From positions 1-64,000 of the forward strand of contig JBCCCR010000033.1 in assembly GCA_039033415.1 (NCBI GenBank): a DNA stretch of 64,000 nt. Direction: 5' to 3'. Both the position numbers and the translations under genes were made by a program. Below, in pieces: positions 45,058-56,664 of the stretch (position 1 is its first letter; the number at the start of each line of letters is the position of its first letter). Source of the stretch: Pseudomonadota bacterium (GTDB lineage: Bacteria > Pseudomonadota > Gammaproteobacteria > Xanthomonadales > SZUA-38). Below the pieces are notes generated by a model, which ran no database searches, was not told where the DNA came from, and was given only the letters and a program-made list of their open reading frames with translations.

Positions 45058-46127
45058 TGCTCAGGTCCGCTGAAGCGGACGCGCTCAGCGTCAGAAGCCG
45101 CTTCCACCTCACCGATCAGGCGAGCGCTTAGCCCTTCGTCCTTGAGTGTTCTCAGGACGGCATCCGCGGATTTCGGCGGGCAGACCAGACAGAAGCCGAT
45201 TCCGCAGTTGAAGGTTCGTCGCATCTCCGGTGCCGCCACGTTGCCGGTGCTGGCCAGCCAGCGAAACAGCGGTGGCCACGGGCAGCTGGTCAGATCGAGA
45301 TGAATTCCCAGGCCGTCAGGGATCACCCTCAGCAGGTTTTCCGCCAGGCCGCCGCCCGTGATGTGCGCCATCGCGTGAATCGCGTGGCTTTGTAGCGCAC
45401 GCAGGACCGGCTTGACGTAGATGGTGGTCGGGGCCATCAGCGCTGCACCGAGGCTCTGGCCGTCGATGCTGCGAGTCAGCGCTTCGGGGTCCTGGGCCTG
45501 AGCCCGTTCGACAATGCGCCTGATCAGCGAAAAACCGTTCGAATGAGGCCCCGATGAGTCCAGCCCGATAAGCTGGTCGCCTGCCTGGGTTGCCTGGCCC
45601 GTGATCAGCCGGTCCCGATTGACCGCGCCAACGGTGAAGCCGGCCAGGTCATAGTCGCCCGCGGCGTACATGTCGGGCATCTCAGCGGTCTCCCCGCCGA
45701 TCAGTGTGCAACCCGCAAGCTGGCAGCCCTGCGCAATGCCGGCGACCACGCGTTCAGCAATCGCTGGATCGAGCCGCCCGGTGGCGAAATAGTCCAAGAA
45801 AAAGAGCGGTTCAGCTCCCTGGACCAGCACGTCGTTGACGCACATGGCAACCAGATCGATACCGATCGTGTCATGCTGGTCGAGTTCGGTCGCGAGCTTC
45901 AGCTTGGTGCCGACGCCGTCGGTCCCCGACACCAAAACCGGATCGGAAAACCGGTTGGTATCCAGCGCGAACAGCCCGCCAAAGCCCCCCACCTCAGCGA
46001 GCACTTCCGGGCGGCGGGTTGCGGCAACCAGCGGCTTTATGCGATCGACCAGGGCGTTGCCGGCGTCGATGTCCACGCCCGCATCTTTATAGGTGAGAGA
46101 GGAATTTGCCGTTTGCCTGTCACTCAC
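45054..46127 (-). CDS. purM: Phosphoribosylformylglycinamidine cyclo-ligase
   Basis: AIR synthetase, fifth step of purine synthesis. 357 residues with the N-terminal SLTYKDAGVDIDAGNALVD, FALDTNRFSDPVLVSGTDGV, IGGETAEMPDMYAAGDYDLA and DSSGPHSNGFSLIRRIV. The C-terminal half has HITGGGLAENLLRVIP. Followed by purN with a 4-bp overlap, as usual. Divergent from the DUF2066 gene 64 bp away. Confidence 0.96.
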   Translation of the reverse strand: MSDRQTANSSLTYKDAGVDIDAGNALVDRIKPLVAATRRPEVLAEVGGFGGLFALDTNRFSDPVLVSGTDGVGTKLKLATELDQHDTIGIDLVAMCVNDVLVQGAEPLFFLDYFATGRLDPAIAERVVAGIAQGCQLAGCTLIGGETAEMPDMYAAGDYDLAGFTVGAVNRDRLITGQATQAGDQLIGLDSSGPHSNGFSLIRRIVERAQAQDPEALTRSIDGQSLGAALMAPTTIYVKPVLRALQSHAIHAMAHITGGGLAENLLRVIPDGLGIHLDLTSCPWPPLFRWLASTGNVAAPEMRRTFNCGIGFCLVCPPKSADAVLRTLKDEGLSARLIGEVEAASDAERVRFSGPEQ

Positions 46128-46191
46128 GGTGCTGACGCCTGTTTAGGAACGGTAAGGGCGGCCGTCGACGACCGCGGGCTATGGTATCTTA

Positions 46192-47259
46192 ATGGCCATC
46201 TCATTTCGCCTCGCAACCGCCGTGATTCGCCTTCTTTTTCTTCTCCTTCTGTCCCTGCATACGACGCTAGGGGCCAAAGGCTTCGAGCCTTTTGTCGGCC
46301 GAGTGCCCGCCAGCGAGCTGGCCGCTGATGGTCTGGAAGGCGGTTATCGGCTGGCGTTGCTGCAGGTGCTCGGCAAGCTATCGGGCTACCCGCTGCAGGT
46401 GGAGGCGCTGGCGGAGGCTGGCGAGCTGGGCCCGGTAGCGCCGCTGGTGATGGTCCATCGATTTGTCGACCGGGGAGCCGGCGAGCTGCGGGAGCGATGG
46501 CTTGAGGTTCAGTTCGACAGCACGCTCACCAATGATCGACTGCGCGATCTGGGGCTGCCGGTGTGGCCACTGGAGCGACCGGCAACGCTGGTGTGGGTGG
46601 CCGTAGAGCGCGACGGGCAGCGCGATCTTCTGGGGCTCGCTGACAGCGATGGCGTGCTGCTGGACATGATGGTTGAGGATGCGGCCGCCGTCGGCGTGCC
46701 GCTGCTGCTGCCGCTGATGGATCTTCAGGACCAGCAGCTGGCCAGTATTAGCGACGTCTGGGGCGGTTTTGCCGATCAGCTGCGCCCGGCTTCCGAACGT
46801 TATGGCGCCAGACAGCTGCTCCTCGGGCGCAGCTATCTCAGCGGCGGTACCTGGACCACCCGCTGGCTCTTGAGTGGCATGGCCCGCAGTCAGCGCTGGG
46901 AGACGCGAGGGACTACCCTTGAATCCACGCTGTCGGCGGGGATGGGTCGGCTGGCTGCCGCGATGGCCGCGGAAGCGGCGATCCGTCCGGACGAGTTCAG
47001 CGGGAGACTGCTGCGGATCCGGGTGCATGGCGTCAGCAGCGCGCGAGGCTATGGCACCGTGATGCAGTACCTGACCGGCCTTTCGGTGGTCGATCGGCTC
47101 GAGCCGGTCAGCGTGTTTGGTGAGTATCTCGATCTCAACCTGTCGAGCAACGTGGGCCTGCGGGGCTTTCAGCAGGCGCTGGCTGCCGGGGACGTGCTGC
47201 GCGCACGAGCCCACAGCGGCAGTGCGGTGGATCTGGAGCTCGAACTCCAGGGGCTGTGA
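46192..47259 (+). CDS. DUF2066 exported protein
   Basis: 355 residues with a signal peptide (VIRLLFLLLLSLHTTLGAKG). The remainder matches the layout of the DUF2066 family: ALLQVLGKLSGYP near the N-terminus, then WLEVQFDSTLTNDRLRDLGLPVWP and RPATLVWVAVER. Function is not known. In gammaproteobacteria the family regularly sits between purM and hda, as here. It overlaps the next gene by 4 bp. Confidence 0.82.
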   Translation: MAISFRLATAVIRLLFLLLLSLHTTLGAKGFEPFVGRVPASELAADGLEGGYRLALLQVLGKLSGYPLQVEALAEAGELGPVAPLVMVHRFVDRGAGELRERWLEVQFDSTLTNDRLRDLGLPVWPLERPATLVWVAVERDGQRDLLGLADSDGVLLDMMVEDAAAVGVPLLLPLMDLQDQQLASISDVWGGFADQLRPASERYGARQLLLGRSYLSGGTWTTRWLLSGMARSQRWETRGTTLESTLSAGMGRLAAAMAAEAAIRPDEFSGRLLRIRVHGVSSARGYGTVMQYLTGLSVVDRLEPVSVFGEYLDLNLSSNVGLRGFQQALAAGDVLRARAHSGSAVDLELELQGL

Positions 47260-47888
47260 GTGACCCGCGTGCTAGTCAAAGCCTGCCGAAACCGCAGCTG
47301 ACCGCGATGACACAGCCCATCCTGTCATGGTCGCATTTGCCCAACGTAATTACGATCGCAAGAATTGCGGCCGTGATTCCGCTCACCTGGCTGCTGGTCG
47401 AACGATCCTACGGCGCCGCTTTGCTGGTGGCGTTTGCCGCCGGCATGTCCGACGCCGTCGACGGCTTTTTGGCCAAACGCTTCGGCTGGACGAGCGACCT
47501 GGGCGGGATTCTCGACCCCCTGGCCGATAAGCTGCTTCTTTTGAGCTGCTTTTTTGTCCTAGGCGCGCAGGGGTGGCTGCCGGTTTGGCTGCTCTTGCTG
47601 GTCCTCGGGCGAGATCTACTGATCGTTGGTGGCGGGGTCGCCTTTCACTACTGGATCCGCCCGGTGACCGGCGAGCCGCTCATCATCAGCAAGCTCAACA
47701 CGTTTCTGCAGATTCTGCTGATCCTGCTGCTGCTGCTGGACCTGGGCTGGCGCGAAATCCCGGATCAATGGCTGCGGCTGATGGTATGGGCAGTAACGCT
47801 CAGCACGGTCGCCAGCGGGCTTCAGTATGTGCTGCTGTGGGGCTATCGTGCGGTGGTGGAGAGCCGCCAACAGAGGGAAGAGCAATGA
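47256..47888 (+). CDS. CDP-alcohol phosphatidyltransferase family protein
   Basis: 210 residues, multi-pass membrane enzyme. The family motif is present as SDAVDGFLAKRFGWTSDLGG followed by ILDPLADK (D-G ... A-K/R ... G ... D ... D). PNVITIARIAAVIPLTWLL at the N-terminus is typical of PgsA/Cls-type enzymes, so it probably makes phosphatidylglycerol phosphate or a related lipid. GTG 47256 overlaps the previous stop; ATG 47307 (MTQPILSWSHLPN) is an alternative that trims 17 polar residues. Overlaps the next gene by 4 bp. Confidence 0.87.
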   Translation: MSDPRASQSLPKPQLTAMTQPILSWSHLPNVITIARIAAVIPLTWLLVERSYGAALLVAFAAGMSDAVDGFLAKRFGWTSDLGGILDPLADKLLLLSCFFVLGAQGWLPVWLLLLVLGRDLLIVGGGVAFHYWIRPVTGEPLIISKLNTFLQILLILLLLLDLGWREIPDQWLRLMVWAVTLSTVASGLQYVLLWGYRAVVESRQQREEQ

Positions 47889-49018
47889 CCGAATCTCGCC
47901 AATGGATGGTCCTCGTCGTGGCCGTCATCACGGCTTGGCTGATCTACCTGCTGGCGCCGATCTTGACGCCGTTTGCGGTGGCGGCCCTGTTTGCCTACCT
48001 GGGTGACCCGGTCACCGACTGGCTCCAGAAACGAGGATTATCCCGCACGCTCGCAGTTTCGGTGGTTTTTGTGCTGCTTTCGGTGCTTGTGATCGGTCTG
48101 CTGCTCGTCCTGCTGCCGCTGCTTGAAGATCAGCTTGTGCGGCTCGTTGAGGTGCTGCCGGCATTTGTGGACTGGGCGAAAAACGCGGCGGGTCCACTGC
48201 TGGAAAGACTCGAGAGCGCGGGCGTCAATCTCTTCGATCGAGATCGGCTGGTGACCATGCTGCAGGAGCATTTCAAGGAAGCGACCGACATGGCGTCAAT
48301 GGTGGTCGGCTCTTTCGCTAGGTCGGGTATCGCCCTGGTTAACTGGATCATGAACCTGGTGCTGATCCCAGTGGTGGCTTTCTACCTGCTGCGCGACTGG
48401 GACATCATCATGGCGCGTATTCGCGAGCTGCTGCCGCGGCGGCTGGAGCCGACGGTAGTGACTTTGGCCTCTGAGTCCAACTCCGTACTAGGCGCTTTTC
48501 TCCGCGGCCAGCTGACGGTCATGGTGGCGCTGGGCGTCGTCTACTCCATCGGGCTATGGCTGGTCGGCCTGGACCTCGCCATTTTGGTGGGTATGACCGC
48601 CGGGCTGATCAGCTTTGTTCCTTATCTCGGAGCGATCGTGGGGGTTGTGCTGGGTGTGGTGGGCGCGCTGTTTCAGTACGGGGATCTGTTCCATGTGGCC
48701 ATGGTCCTGGTGGTCTTCGGCGTTGGCCAAACCCTGGAGGGTGTGGTCTTGACCCCGCTGCTGGTCGGGGATCGGATCGGCTTACACCCGGTGGCGGTCA
48801 TTTTTGCTGTGCTGGCCGGTGGGCAGCTCTTTGGTTTCCTCGGCGTGCTGCTGGCTCTTCCCGTCGCCTCGGTTGTGATGGTGTTGCTGCGCCACGCGCA
48901 CAGCAGCTATCGCGGCAGCGGCCTCTACGATGAGGTCAACGATATCCCGCCCAGTGAGCCGCGCGTAGTGCTCCCAGGCTCAGCGAAAGACAATCCGGAG
49001 CCGCGCGGGAAAGGCTGA
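47885..49018 (+). CDS. AI-2E family transporter (PerM/TqsA family)
   Basis: 377 residues from ATG 47885. About seven to eight membrane helices: two at the N-terminus, a long amphipathic segment (about 85-145), then the C-terminal bundle with GQLTVMVALGVVYSIGLWL, GLISFVPYLGAIVGVVLG and FLGVLLALPVASVVMVLL. The SFVPYLGAI block is the family mark. Substrate unknown; family members range from AI-2 export to Na+/H+ antiport. In this neighbourhood (purM-DUF2066-...-hda) the homologue is usually called PerM. Confidence 0.88.
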   Translation: MTESRQWMVLVVAVITAWLIYLLAPILTPFAVAALFAYLGDPVTDWLQKRGLSRTLAVSVVFVLLSVLVIGLLLVLLPLLEDQLVRLVEVLPAFVDWAKNAAGPLLERLESAGVNLFDRDRLVTMLQEHFKEATDMASMVVGSFARSGIALVNWIMNLVLIPVVAFYLLRDWDIIMARIRELLPRRLEPTVVTLASESNSVLGAFLRGQLTVMVALGVVYSIGLWLVGLDLAILVGMTAGLISFVPYLGAIVGVVLGVVGALFQYGDLFHVAMVLVVFGVGQTLEGVVLTPLLVGDRIGLHPVAVIFAVLAGGQLFGFLGVLLALPVASVVMVLLRHAHSSYRGSGLYDEVNDIPPSEPRVVLPGSAKDNPEPRGKG

Positions 49019-49072
49019 TGGGCACGCAAGCGCTGCAGGGGGCCTGGCCGCCGTCCGTCGGCTTGTCGGCTC

Positions 49073-49804
49073 ATGAAGAGCTTGGACGTCTGCGACGGCC
49101 CGCTGAAGCCCGTGGCCGCTGACCGGTCAGCGCTGCAGCTTCCGCTGGCGCTGCGGGGTGAGGACGAGGCCACCTTCGAGCTGTTTGTGGCCGATCCGGC
49201 GTTTGTGCAGTACCTGCAGCAGGTGGCCGAGGGCAAAATCCAAGACTGGGTTTGGCTTCAGGGACCTGCTGGCTGGGGCAAGACCCATCTCCTGAGTGCG
49301 GCTTACCGCAAGGCTGGCCGTGCAGCGGGCTATCTGGAAGCGGCGGCGCTGCTGGCCTCCGGCCCAGACAGCCTGGCGCAGATCGACGGCTATGAGCTGG
49401 TGCTGTTGGACAACGTCGAATGTGCTCTGGTGCCGAGCTGGGAAGAAGCGTGGTTTCATCGACTCAATCGCTGGCGGGATGCCGGCGTCCAGCTGGTTGT
49501 CGCCAGCCGCCAGCACCCCAGAAACCTCCAGCTTGGGCTGCCAGATCTCGCCTCGCGCCTGAAAATGATGGTCGAAGTCTCGATTGCGCCCCTCGATTCA
49601 CCGGGTCGGGCAGAGCTGCTGGCGCGGCGGTCGGCGGCGCGGGGGTTTGACCTGCCGCCGGCGGTGGTGAGCTATCTGCTGAGCCGGGAGGCCAGAAGCG
49701 CTGTGGAGTTGGTCGGAATGCTGGATCGGCTCGGGCGAGAGAGCCTGCGGGCGCAGCGCAAGCTCACGGTGCCTTTTGTGCGTCAGGTGCTGGGCGGCGC
49801 CTGA
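49073..49804 (+). CDS. hda: DnaA inactivator Hda
   Basis: 243-residue DnaA-like AAA+ protein that, bound to the sliding clamp, stimulates ATP hydrolysis by DnaA after initiation. The clamp-binding motif QLPLAL is at residues 22-27 next to the N-terminus. Walker A LQGPAGWGKTHLL; Walker B-like YELVLLDNVECAL; sensor region VVASRQHPRNLQLGLPDLAS. It has no DNA-binding domain IV. ATG 49073 follows a 54-bp gap after the AI-2E gene. Its 3' end overlaps the convergent lipoprotein gene by 22 bp. Confidence 0.93.
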   Translation: MKSLDVCDGPLKPVAADRSALQLPLALRGEDEATFELFVADPAFVQYLQQVAEGKIQDWVWLQGPAGWGKTHLLSAAYRKAGRAAGYLEAAALLASGPDSLAQIDGYELVLLDNVECALVPSWEEAWFHRLNRWRDAGVQLVVASRQHPRNLQLGLPDLASRLKMMVEVSIAPLDSPGRAELLARRSAARGFDLPPAVVSYLLSREARSAVELVGMLDRLGRESLRAQRKLTVPFVRQVLGGA

Positions 49805-50319
49805 CTGCGATCGACCCTGACGTCGGTGACGTCTCCGCCGGCGACGGTAACGACAAAAATGAGGCTGTGTTCCGCGTCGTCCAGCTGCTCATAGCGCTCC
49901 TGTCGCAGAAGCAGGTTCAGCAGCGCGGGCGTCGTGTTGCTGTGGCCCGCCACCAGCGTGGGTTCATCAGCCTGACGCAGTTGTTCAGCCAGCTCAGCAA
50001 GCGCGCGCGGATCGTAGGTCGCGACGTCGAGCCGCTTGTCCCTCTTGATATCCGACACGGTTTGCAGAGTCCGAGTGATCGGCGTCGAGTAGATGACGCG
50101 CAAATCCCGGCCGGAGAAATAGGTGGCCAGCCAGCGCGCCCGCTGCTGTCCCAGCTCGTTTAGCGGACGATCCGGGTCGAGTTCAGGCGGGACGGTCTCG
50201 GCGTGGCGGATCAGGTAGAGCGTGACCGTTGTGGGTTTGGGGCCGCCGGCGCAGCCCGCCAGAGTCAGGGCAAGCGCCAGCCAGCAAAAACGACCGAGGA
50301 GGGCGCTTAAGGTGTGCAT
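49783..50319 (-). CDS. SixA-like histidine phosphatase lipoprotein
   Basis: 178 residues. Signal peptide with lipobox (FCWLALALTLAGCAGG), so it is a probable lipoprotein. The histidine phosphatase core shows LYLIRHAETVPPELDPDRPL (phospho-His), VIYSTPITRTLQT and the second catalytic His in LVAGHSNTTPALLNLLL. Substrate unknown. It overlaps murU by 13 bp on the same strand and hda tail-to-tail. Confidence 0.88.
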   Translation of the reverse strand: MHTLSALLGRFCWLALALTLAGCAGGPKPTTVTLYLIRHAETVPPELDPDRPLNELGQQRARWLATYFSGRDLRVIYSTPITRTLQTVSDIKRDKRLDVATYDPRALAELAEQLRQADEPTLVAGHSNTTPALLNLLLRQERYEQLDDAEHSLIFVVTVAGGDVTDVRVDRSQAPPST

Positions 50320-50980
50320 GGGGCGTCCTGCGAAAAGACTTTCCTGGCGTGCTCAAGCCGCCCCTCAGTGCCGATGTCGAGCCAGCGCCCCGGGAAGTGT
50401 TCGCCGGTGGCGCGGCCGGCATCCGCGGCAGAGCGTATCGCCGGCACCACGGAAAACGCTGCGGGCTTCGACGCCCCGCTCACCATGCACGGATGGAACA
50501 CGCCGATGCCGGCATAGGTCCAGTGTCGCTCATTAGTCAGCCGTTGGTCGGAAAGCCCGAAATCTCCGCCGGGATTGTGCTCGGGGTTATCCACGAGCAC
50601 CAGGTGGCAATCGGTTGGATGGAGACCGGTCAGCGTCTGGAACGGGAAGTCGCAAACGACGTCGCCGTTCACCACTAGAAACGGCTCGGGGCCCAGCAGC
50701 GGCAGCGCGTGGCGCATGCCGCCCCCGGTTTCGAGGGGCGTATCGCCTTCCCTGGAGAGCCGAATTGAGGCGTTCCAGCGTGAACCGTCACCGAGAAACT
50801 CCGCGATCTGATCACCCAGCCAGGAGACGTTGACGACGATGGTGTGAACGCCGGCGCTGACGAGATTGGTGATGTGTCTCTCGATTAACGAAACGTCGCC
50901 CACTTGAAGCAACGGCTTAGGGGTTCGAAGCGTCAGCGGTCGAAGTCGCTCGCCGTAACCCGCCGCCAGAATCAACGCTT

Positions 50981-50984
<4 letters not shown>
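50307..50984 (-). CDS. murU: N-acetylmuramate alpha-1-phosphate uridylyltransferase
   Basis: 225-residue sugar nucleotidyltransferase: KALILAAGYGERLRPLTLRT with the G-x-G-x-R loop, PKPLLQVGDVSLIERHI, FLVVNGDVVCDFPF (metal-binding Asp), and WTYAGIGVFHP. Coupling to amgK (4-bp overlap) identifies it as MurU, which turns MurNAc-1-phosphate into UDP-MurNAc and thereby bypasses MurA. This recycling path is known in Pseudomonas and gives intrinsic fosfomycin tolerance. The pathway phosphatase is probably the gene at 22748. Confidence 0.9.
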
Positions 50985-53922
<2,938 letters not shown>

Positions 53923-53939
53923 ATCGCCACGCACCTTCG

Positions 53940-53968
53940 TTGTTACCTTCACCCGCAAATAGTACAAT
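53940..53968 (+). promoter_or_regulatory. Predicted sigma-70 promoter of the suf operon
   Basis: TTGTTA (53940-53945) and TACAAT (53963-53968) are exactly 17 bp apart, about 28 bp before the regulator start at 53996. Confidence 0.65.
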
Positions 53969-53981
53969 TTTAGTCCTGTTT
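53957..53981. promoter_or_regulatory. IscR-like operator overlapping the suf promoter
   Basis: The complementary strand reads GACTAAAAT (53967-53975) with A/T-rich, partly palindromic flanks, closely matching the core of type 1 IscR sites (GACTAAAATAGTC). It covers the -10 box of the promoter of an Rrf2-family regulator gene, the layout for feedback repression. Binding is inferred. Confidence 0.55.
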
Positions 53982-53995
53982 CCGCGGGACAACCT

Positions 53996-54457
53996 ATGCT
54001 TCGTATTAGCAAATTGACCGATTACGCGATTGTGGTTACCGCCGCAATGGCCGGCGATCCGGAGCGCATCTTCAGCGCCGCGGAGCTGGCTTCGGAAACC
54101 CATCTTGAGCCACCCACGGTGGCGAAAGTGCTCAAAACACTGACCCGCAGCGATCTGGTCCAGTCTTTTCGCGGCGCCGCCGGTGGCTACCGGCTCGCTC
54201 GGTCACCGGCCGAAATCACGGTTGCGCAGCTGATCGTCGCGATGGAAGGACCCATCGGTATGACGCAGTGCAGCGTGCATCAGGGCCTGTGTTCGACCGA
54301 GGCGGTTTGCGCCCTTCGCGGACACTGGCAGCAAATTTCGCGCGCCGTACACGACGCGCTGAGTGAAATGACGCTGCTCGACATGACGCGCCCATCGATG
54401 GCGCAGCAACTGGTGCCAGAGCTCAATCTCCACAACCCAACCACGGAATCCCCCTGA
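53996..54457 (+). CDS. Rrf2-family SUF system regulator
   Basis: 153 residues. Rrf2 winged helix at the N-terminus (MLRISKLTDYAIVVTAAMAG, AELASETHLEPPTVAKVLKTL, RGAAGGYRLARSP) and a cluster-binding cysteine group CSVHQGLCSTEAVC around residues 92-105. It resembles the gammaproteobacterial suf regulator rather than IscR proper. It should sense Fe-S status and control its own operon through the site at 53957-53981. sufB follows immediately after its stop. Confidence 0.92.
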   Translation: MLRISKLTDYAIVVTAAMAGDPERIFSAAELASETHLEPPTVAKVLKTLTRSDLVQSFRGAAGGYRLARSPAEITVAQLIVAMEGPIGMTQCSVHQGLCSTEAVCALRGHWQQISRAVHDALSEMTLLDMTRPSMAQQLVPELNLHNPTTESP

Positions 54458-55903
54458 ATGGCTACGGAAAATCAGCACATTAAGGACCTGGTCAAGCGCC
54501 GCTATGAGCCTGGTTTCTTCACGGATATTGAAAGTGACACGATTGCCCCGGGCCTGTCCGAGGACGTGGTGCGTTTCATTTCCGAGAAGAAGTCTGAGCC
54601 CGGCTGGATGACCGAGTGGCGTCTCAAGGCGTTCGCCTTGTGGCAGAACATGCCAACGCCGACCTGGGCACACGTGCACTATCCGGAAATCGACTTTCAG
54701 GCGATCTCCTATTATTCCGCGCCAAAGTCCGGCGCCAACTATGAGAGCTGGGATGAGGTTGATCCGAAGCTGATTGAAACTTACGACAAGCTCGGCGTCC
54801 CGCTGCACGAGCGGGCCCGCTTGGCCGGCGTGGCGGTGGACGCCGTTTTCGACTCGGTTTCTGTTGGAACCACGTTCCGCAAAGAGCTGGCCGAGGCCGG
54901 CGTGATTTTTTGTTCGATGTCCGAGGCTATCCAGGACCATCCGGAGCTTCTGCGAAAGTACCTTGGCAGCGTGGTACCGCAGGGCGACAACTTCTACGCG
55001 GCGCTGAACTCGGCGGTGTTTTCTGACGGATCGTTTGTGTTGATCCCCAAGGGCGTCCGCTGCCCGATGGAGCTCAGCACCTACTTCCGCATCAACGAGC
55101 TGAATACGGGCCAGTTTGAGCGAACGCTGATCGTTGCCGAGGAGGACAGTCACGTCAGCTATCTAGAAGGCTGCACGGCACCGATGCGCGATGAAAACCA
55201 GCTGCATGCGGCCGTGGTGGAGCTCGTGGCGCTGGATCGTGCGCAGATCAAATATTCGACGGTGCAGAATTGGTACCCCGGCGATGAGAACGGCAAGGGC
55301 GGGATTTACAACTTTGTGACCAAACGCGGCGACTGTCGCGGCGAGCGATCGAAGATCTCGTGGACACAGGTTGAAACCGGCTCAGCCGTCACGTGGAAGT
55401 ATCCCAGCTGCATCCTTCGAGGCGATCACTCGTCGGGGGAGTTTTACTCCGTGGCGCTGACGCACAATTATCAGCAGGCGGACACGGGCACCAAGATGGT
55501 GCATCTCGGCAAGAATACGCGCAGCCACATTATCTCGAAAGGCATTTCTGCGGGCCGCGGCCAGAACGCCTATCGAGGGCTGGTTCAGGTTAATCGGAAA
55601 GCCGACAACGCGCGCAACTTTACTCAGTGCGACTCGCTGCTGATCGGCGACCGCTGTGGCGCCCACACGTTTCCTTATATCGAAGCCAAGAACCCTACGG
55701 CCCAGCTAGAGCACGAGGCCAGCACGTCAAAAATCAGCGACGACCAGCTCTTTTACTGCCTCCAGCGTGGGATCAGCGAGGAAGACGCGGTGTCGATGAT
55801 CGTCGATGGGTTTTGCAAAGAGGTCTTTAAGGAGCTGCCCATGGAGTTTGCCGTCGAGGCGAAGAAACTGCTGGAAGTCAGCCTGGAAGGAGCGGTGGGA
55901 TGA
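54458..55903 (+). CDS. sufB: Fe-S cluster assembly protein SufB
   Basis: 481 residues, scaffold subunit of the SufBC2D complex. Family blocks: [77 protein letters not shown], and the C-terminal [16 protein letters not shown], whose Cys corresponds to the sulfur-receiving cysteine of E. coli Suf[21 protein letters not shown] contacts SufC. Starts directly after the regulator and overlaps sufC by 4 bp. Confidence 0.97.
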   Translation: MATENQHIKDLVKRRYEPGFFTDIESDTIAPGLSEDVVRFISEKKSEPGWMTEWRLKAFALWQNMPTPTWAHVHYPEIDFQAISYYSAPKSGANYESWDEVDPKLIETYDKLGVPLHERARLAGVAVDAVFDSVSVGTTFRKELAEAGVIFCSMSEAIQDHPELLRKYLGSVVPQGDNFYAALNSAVFSDGSFVLIPKGVRCPMELSTYFRINELNTGQFERTLIVAEEDSHVSYLEGCTAPMRDENQLHAAVVELVALDRAQIKYSTVQNWYPGDENGKGGIYNFVTKRGDCRGERSKISWTQVETGSAVTWKYPSCILRGDHSSGEFYSVALTHNYQQADTGTKMVHLGKNTRSHIISKGISAGRGQNAYRGLVQVNRKADNARNFTQCDSLLIGDRCGAHTFPYIEAKNPTAQLEHEASTSKISDDQLFYCLQRGISEEDAVSMIVDGFCKEVFKELPMEFAVEAKKLLEVSLEGAVG

Positions 55904-56664
55904 GTGACAACATACTGGAAATAACCGACCTCTACGCGAGTGTCGAGGGCAAACAAATCCTAAGAGGGCTCTCGCTGACGGTAAAGCCCGGCGAGGTTGC
56001 GGCCATTATGGGCCCCAACGGCGCCGGCAAAAGCACGTTGGCCAACGTTTTGGCCGGGCGTCCCGGCTACACGGTGGACAGCGGTTCGGTCTCATACCTG
56101 GGCGAAAACCTGCTCGAGCTGGAAACCGAAGAGCGCGCCTGTGCCGGCGTCTTTCTAGCCTTCCAATATCCCGTCGAAATTCCGGGTGTGAATAACACCT
56201 ATTTTCTGCGGGCGGCGCTCAACGCCCAGCGTCGTGCTCGCGGCGAGGAGGAACTGGACTCCATGGCCTTTCTGAAGCTCGTACGCGCGCGCCTCAAGGC
56301 GCTTCATATCACGGACGACCTGCTGCACCGCGCGGTTAACGAAGGCTTTTCTGGCGGTGAGAAAAAGCGGAACGAAGTGTTTCAGATGGCGGTGCTGGAG
56401 CCCCGGCTCGCGATCCTGGACGAGACCGATTCCGGCCTCGACATCGACGCACTGAAGATTGTCGCCGACGGCGTCAACGAGCTGCGCAGCAATGAGCGCG
56501 GCTTTGTTGTCGTGACTCACTATCAGCGCCTGCTGGATCACATCGTGCCCGACACGGTTCACGTGCTGATGGACGGCCGTATCGCCAAGTCGGGTTCGAG
56601 CGACCTTGCCCTGCGGCTTGAGAAAGAGGGCTACGCCTGGATTCAGGAGGAGCTCGCGGCGTGA
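55900..56664 (+). CDS. sufC: Fe-S cluster assembly ATPase SufC
   Basis: 254-residue soluble ABC ATPase of the SufBC2D complex. Walker [22 protein letters not shown]-loop [17 protein letters not shown], the SufC-type signature [19 protein letters not shown], Walker [18 protein letters not shown], switch His in [10 protein letters not shown]. Its ATP-driven motion opens the SufB-SufD interface for cluster building. 4-bp overlaps with sufB and sufD. Confidence 0.97.
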   Translation: MSDNILEITDLYASVEGKQILRGLSLTVKPGEVAAIMGPNGAGKSTLANVLAGRPGYTVDSGSVSYLGENLLELETEERACAGVFLAFQYPVEIPGVNNTYFLRAALNAQRRARGEEELDSMAFLKLVRARLKALHITDDLLHRAVNEGFSGGEKKRNEVFQMAVLEPRLAILDETDSGLDIDALKIVADGVNELRSNERGFVVVTHYQRLLDHIVPDTVHVLMDGRIAKSGSSDLALRLEKEGYAWIQEELAA

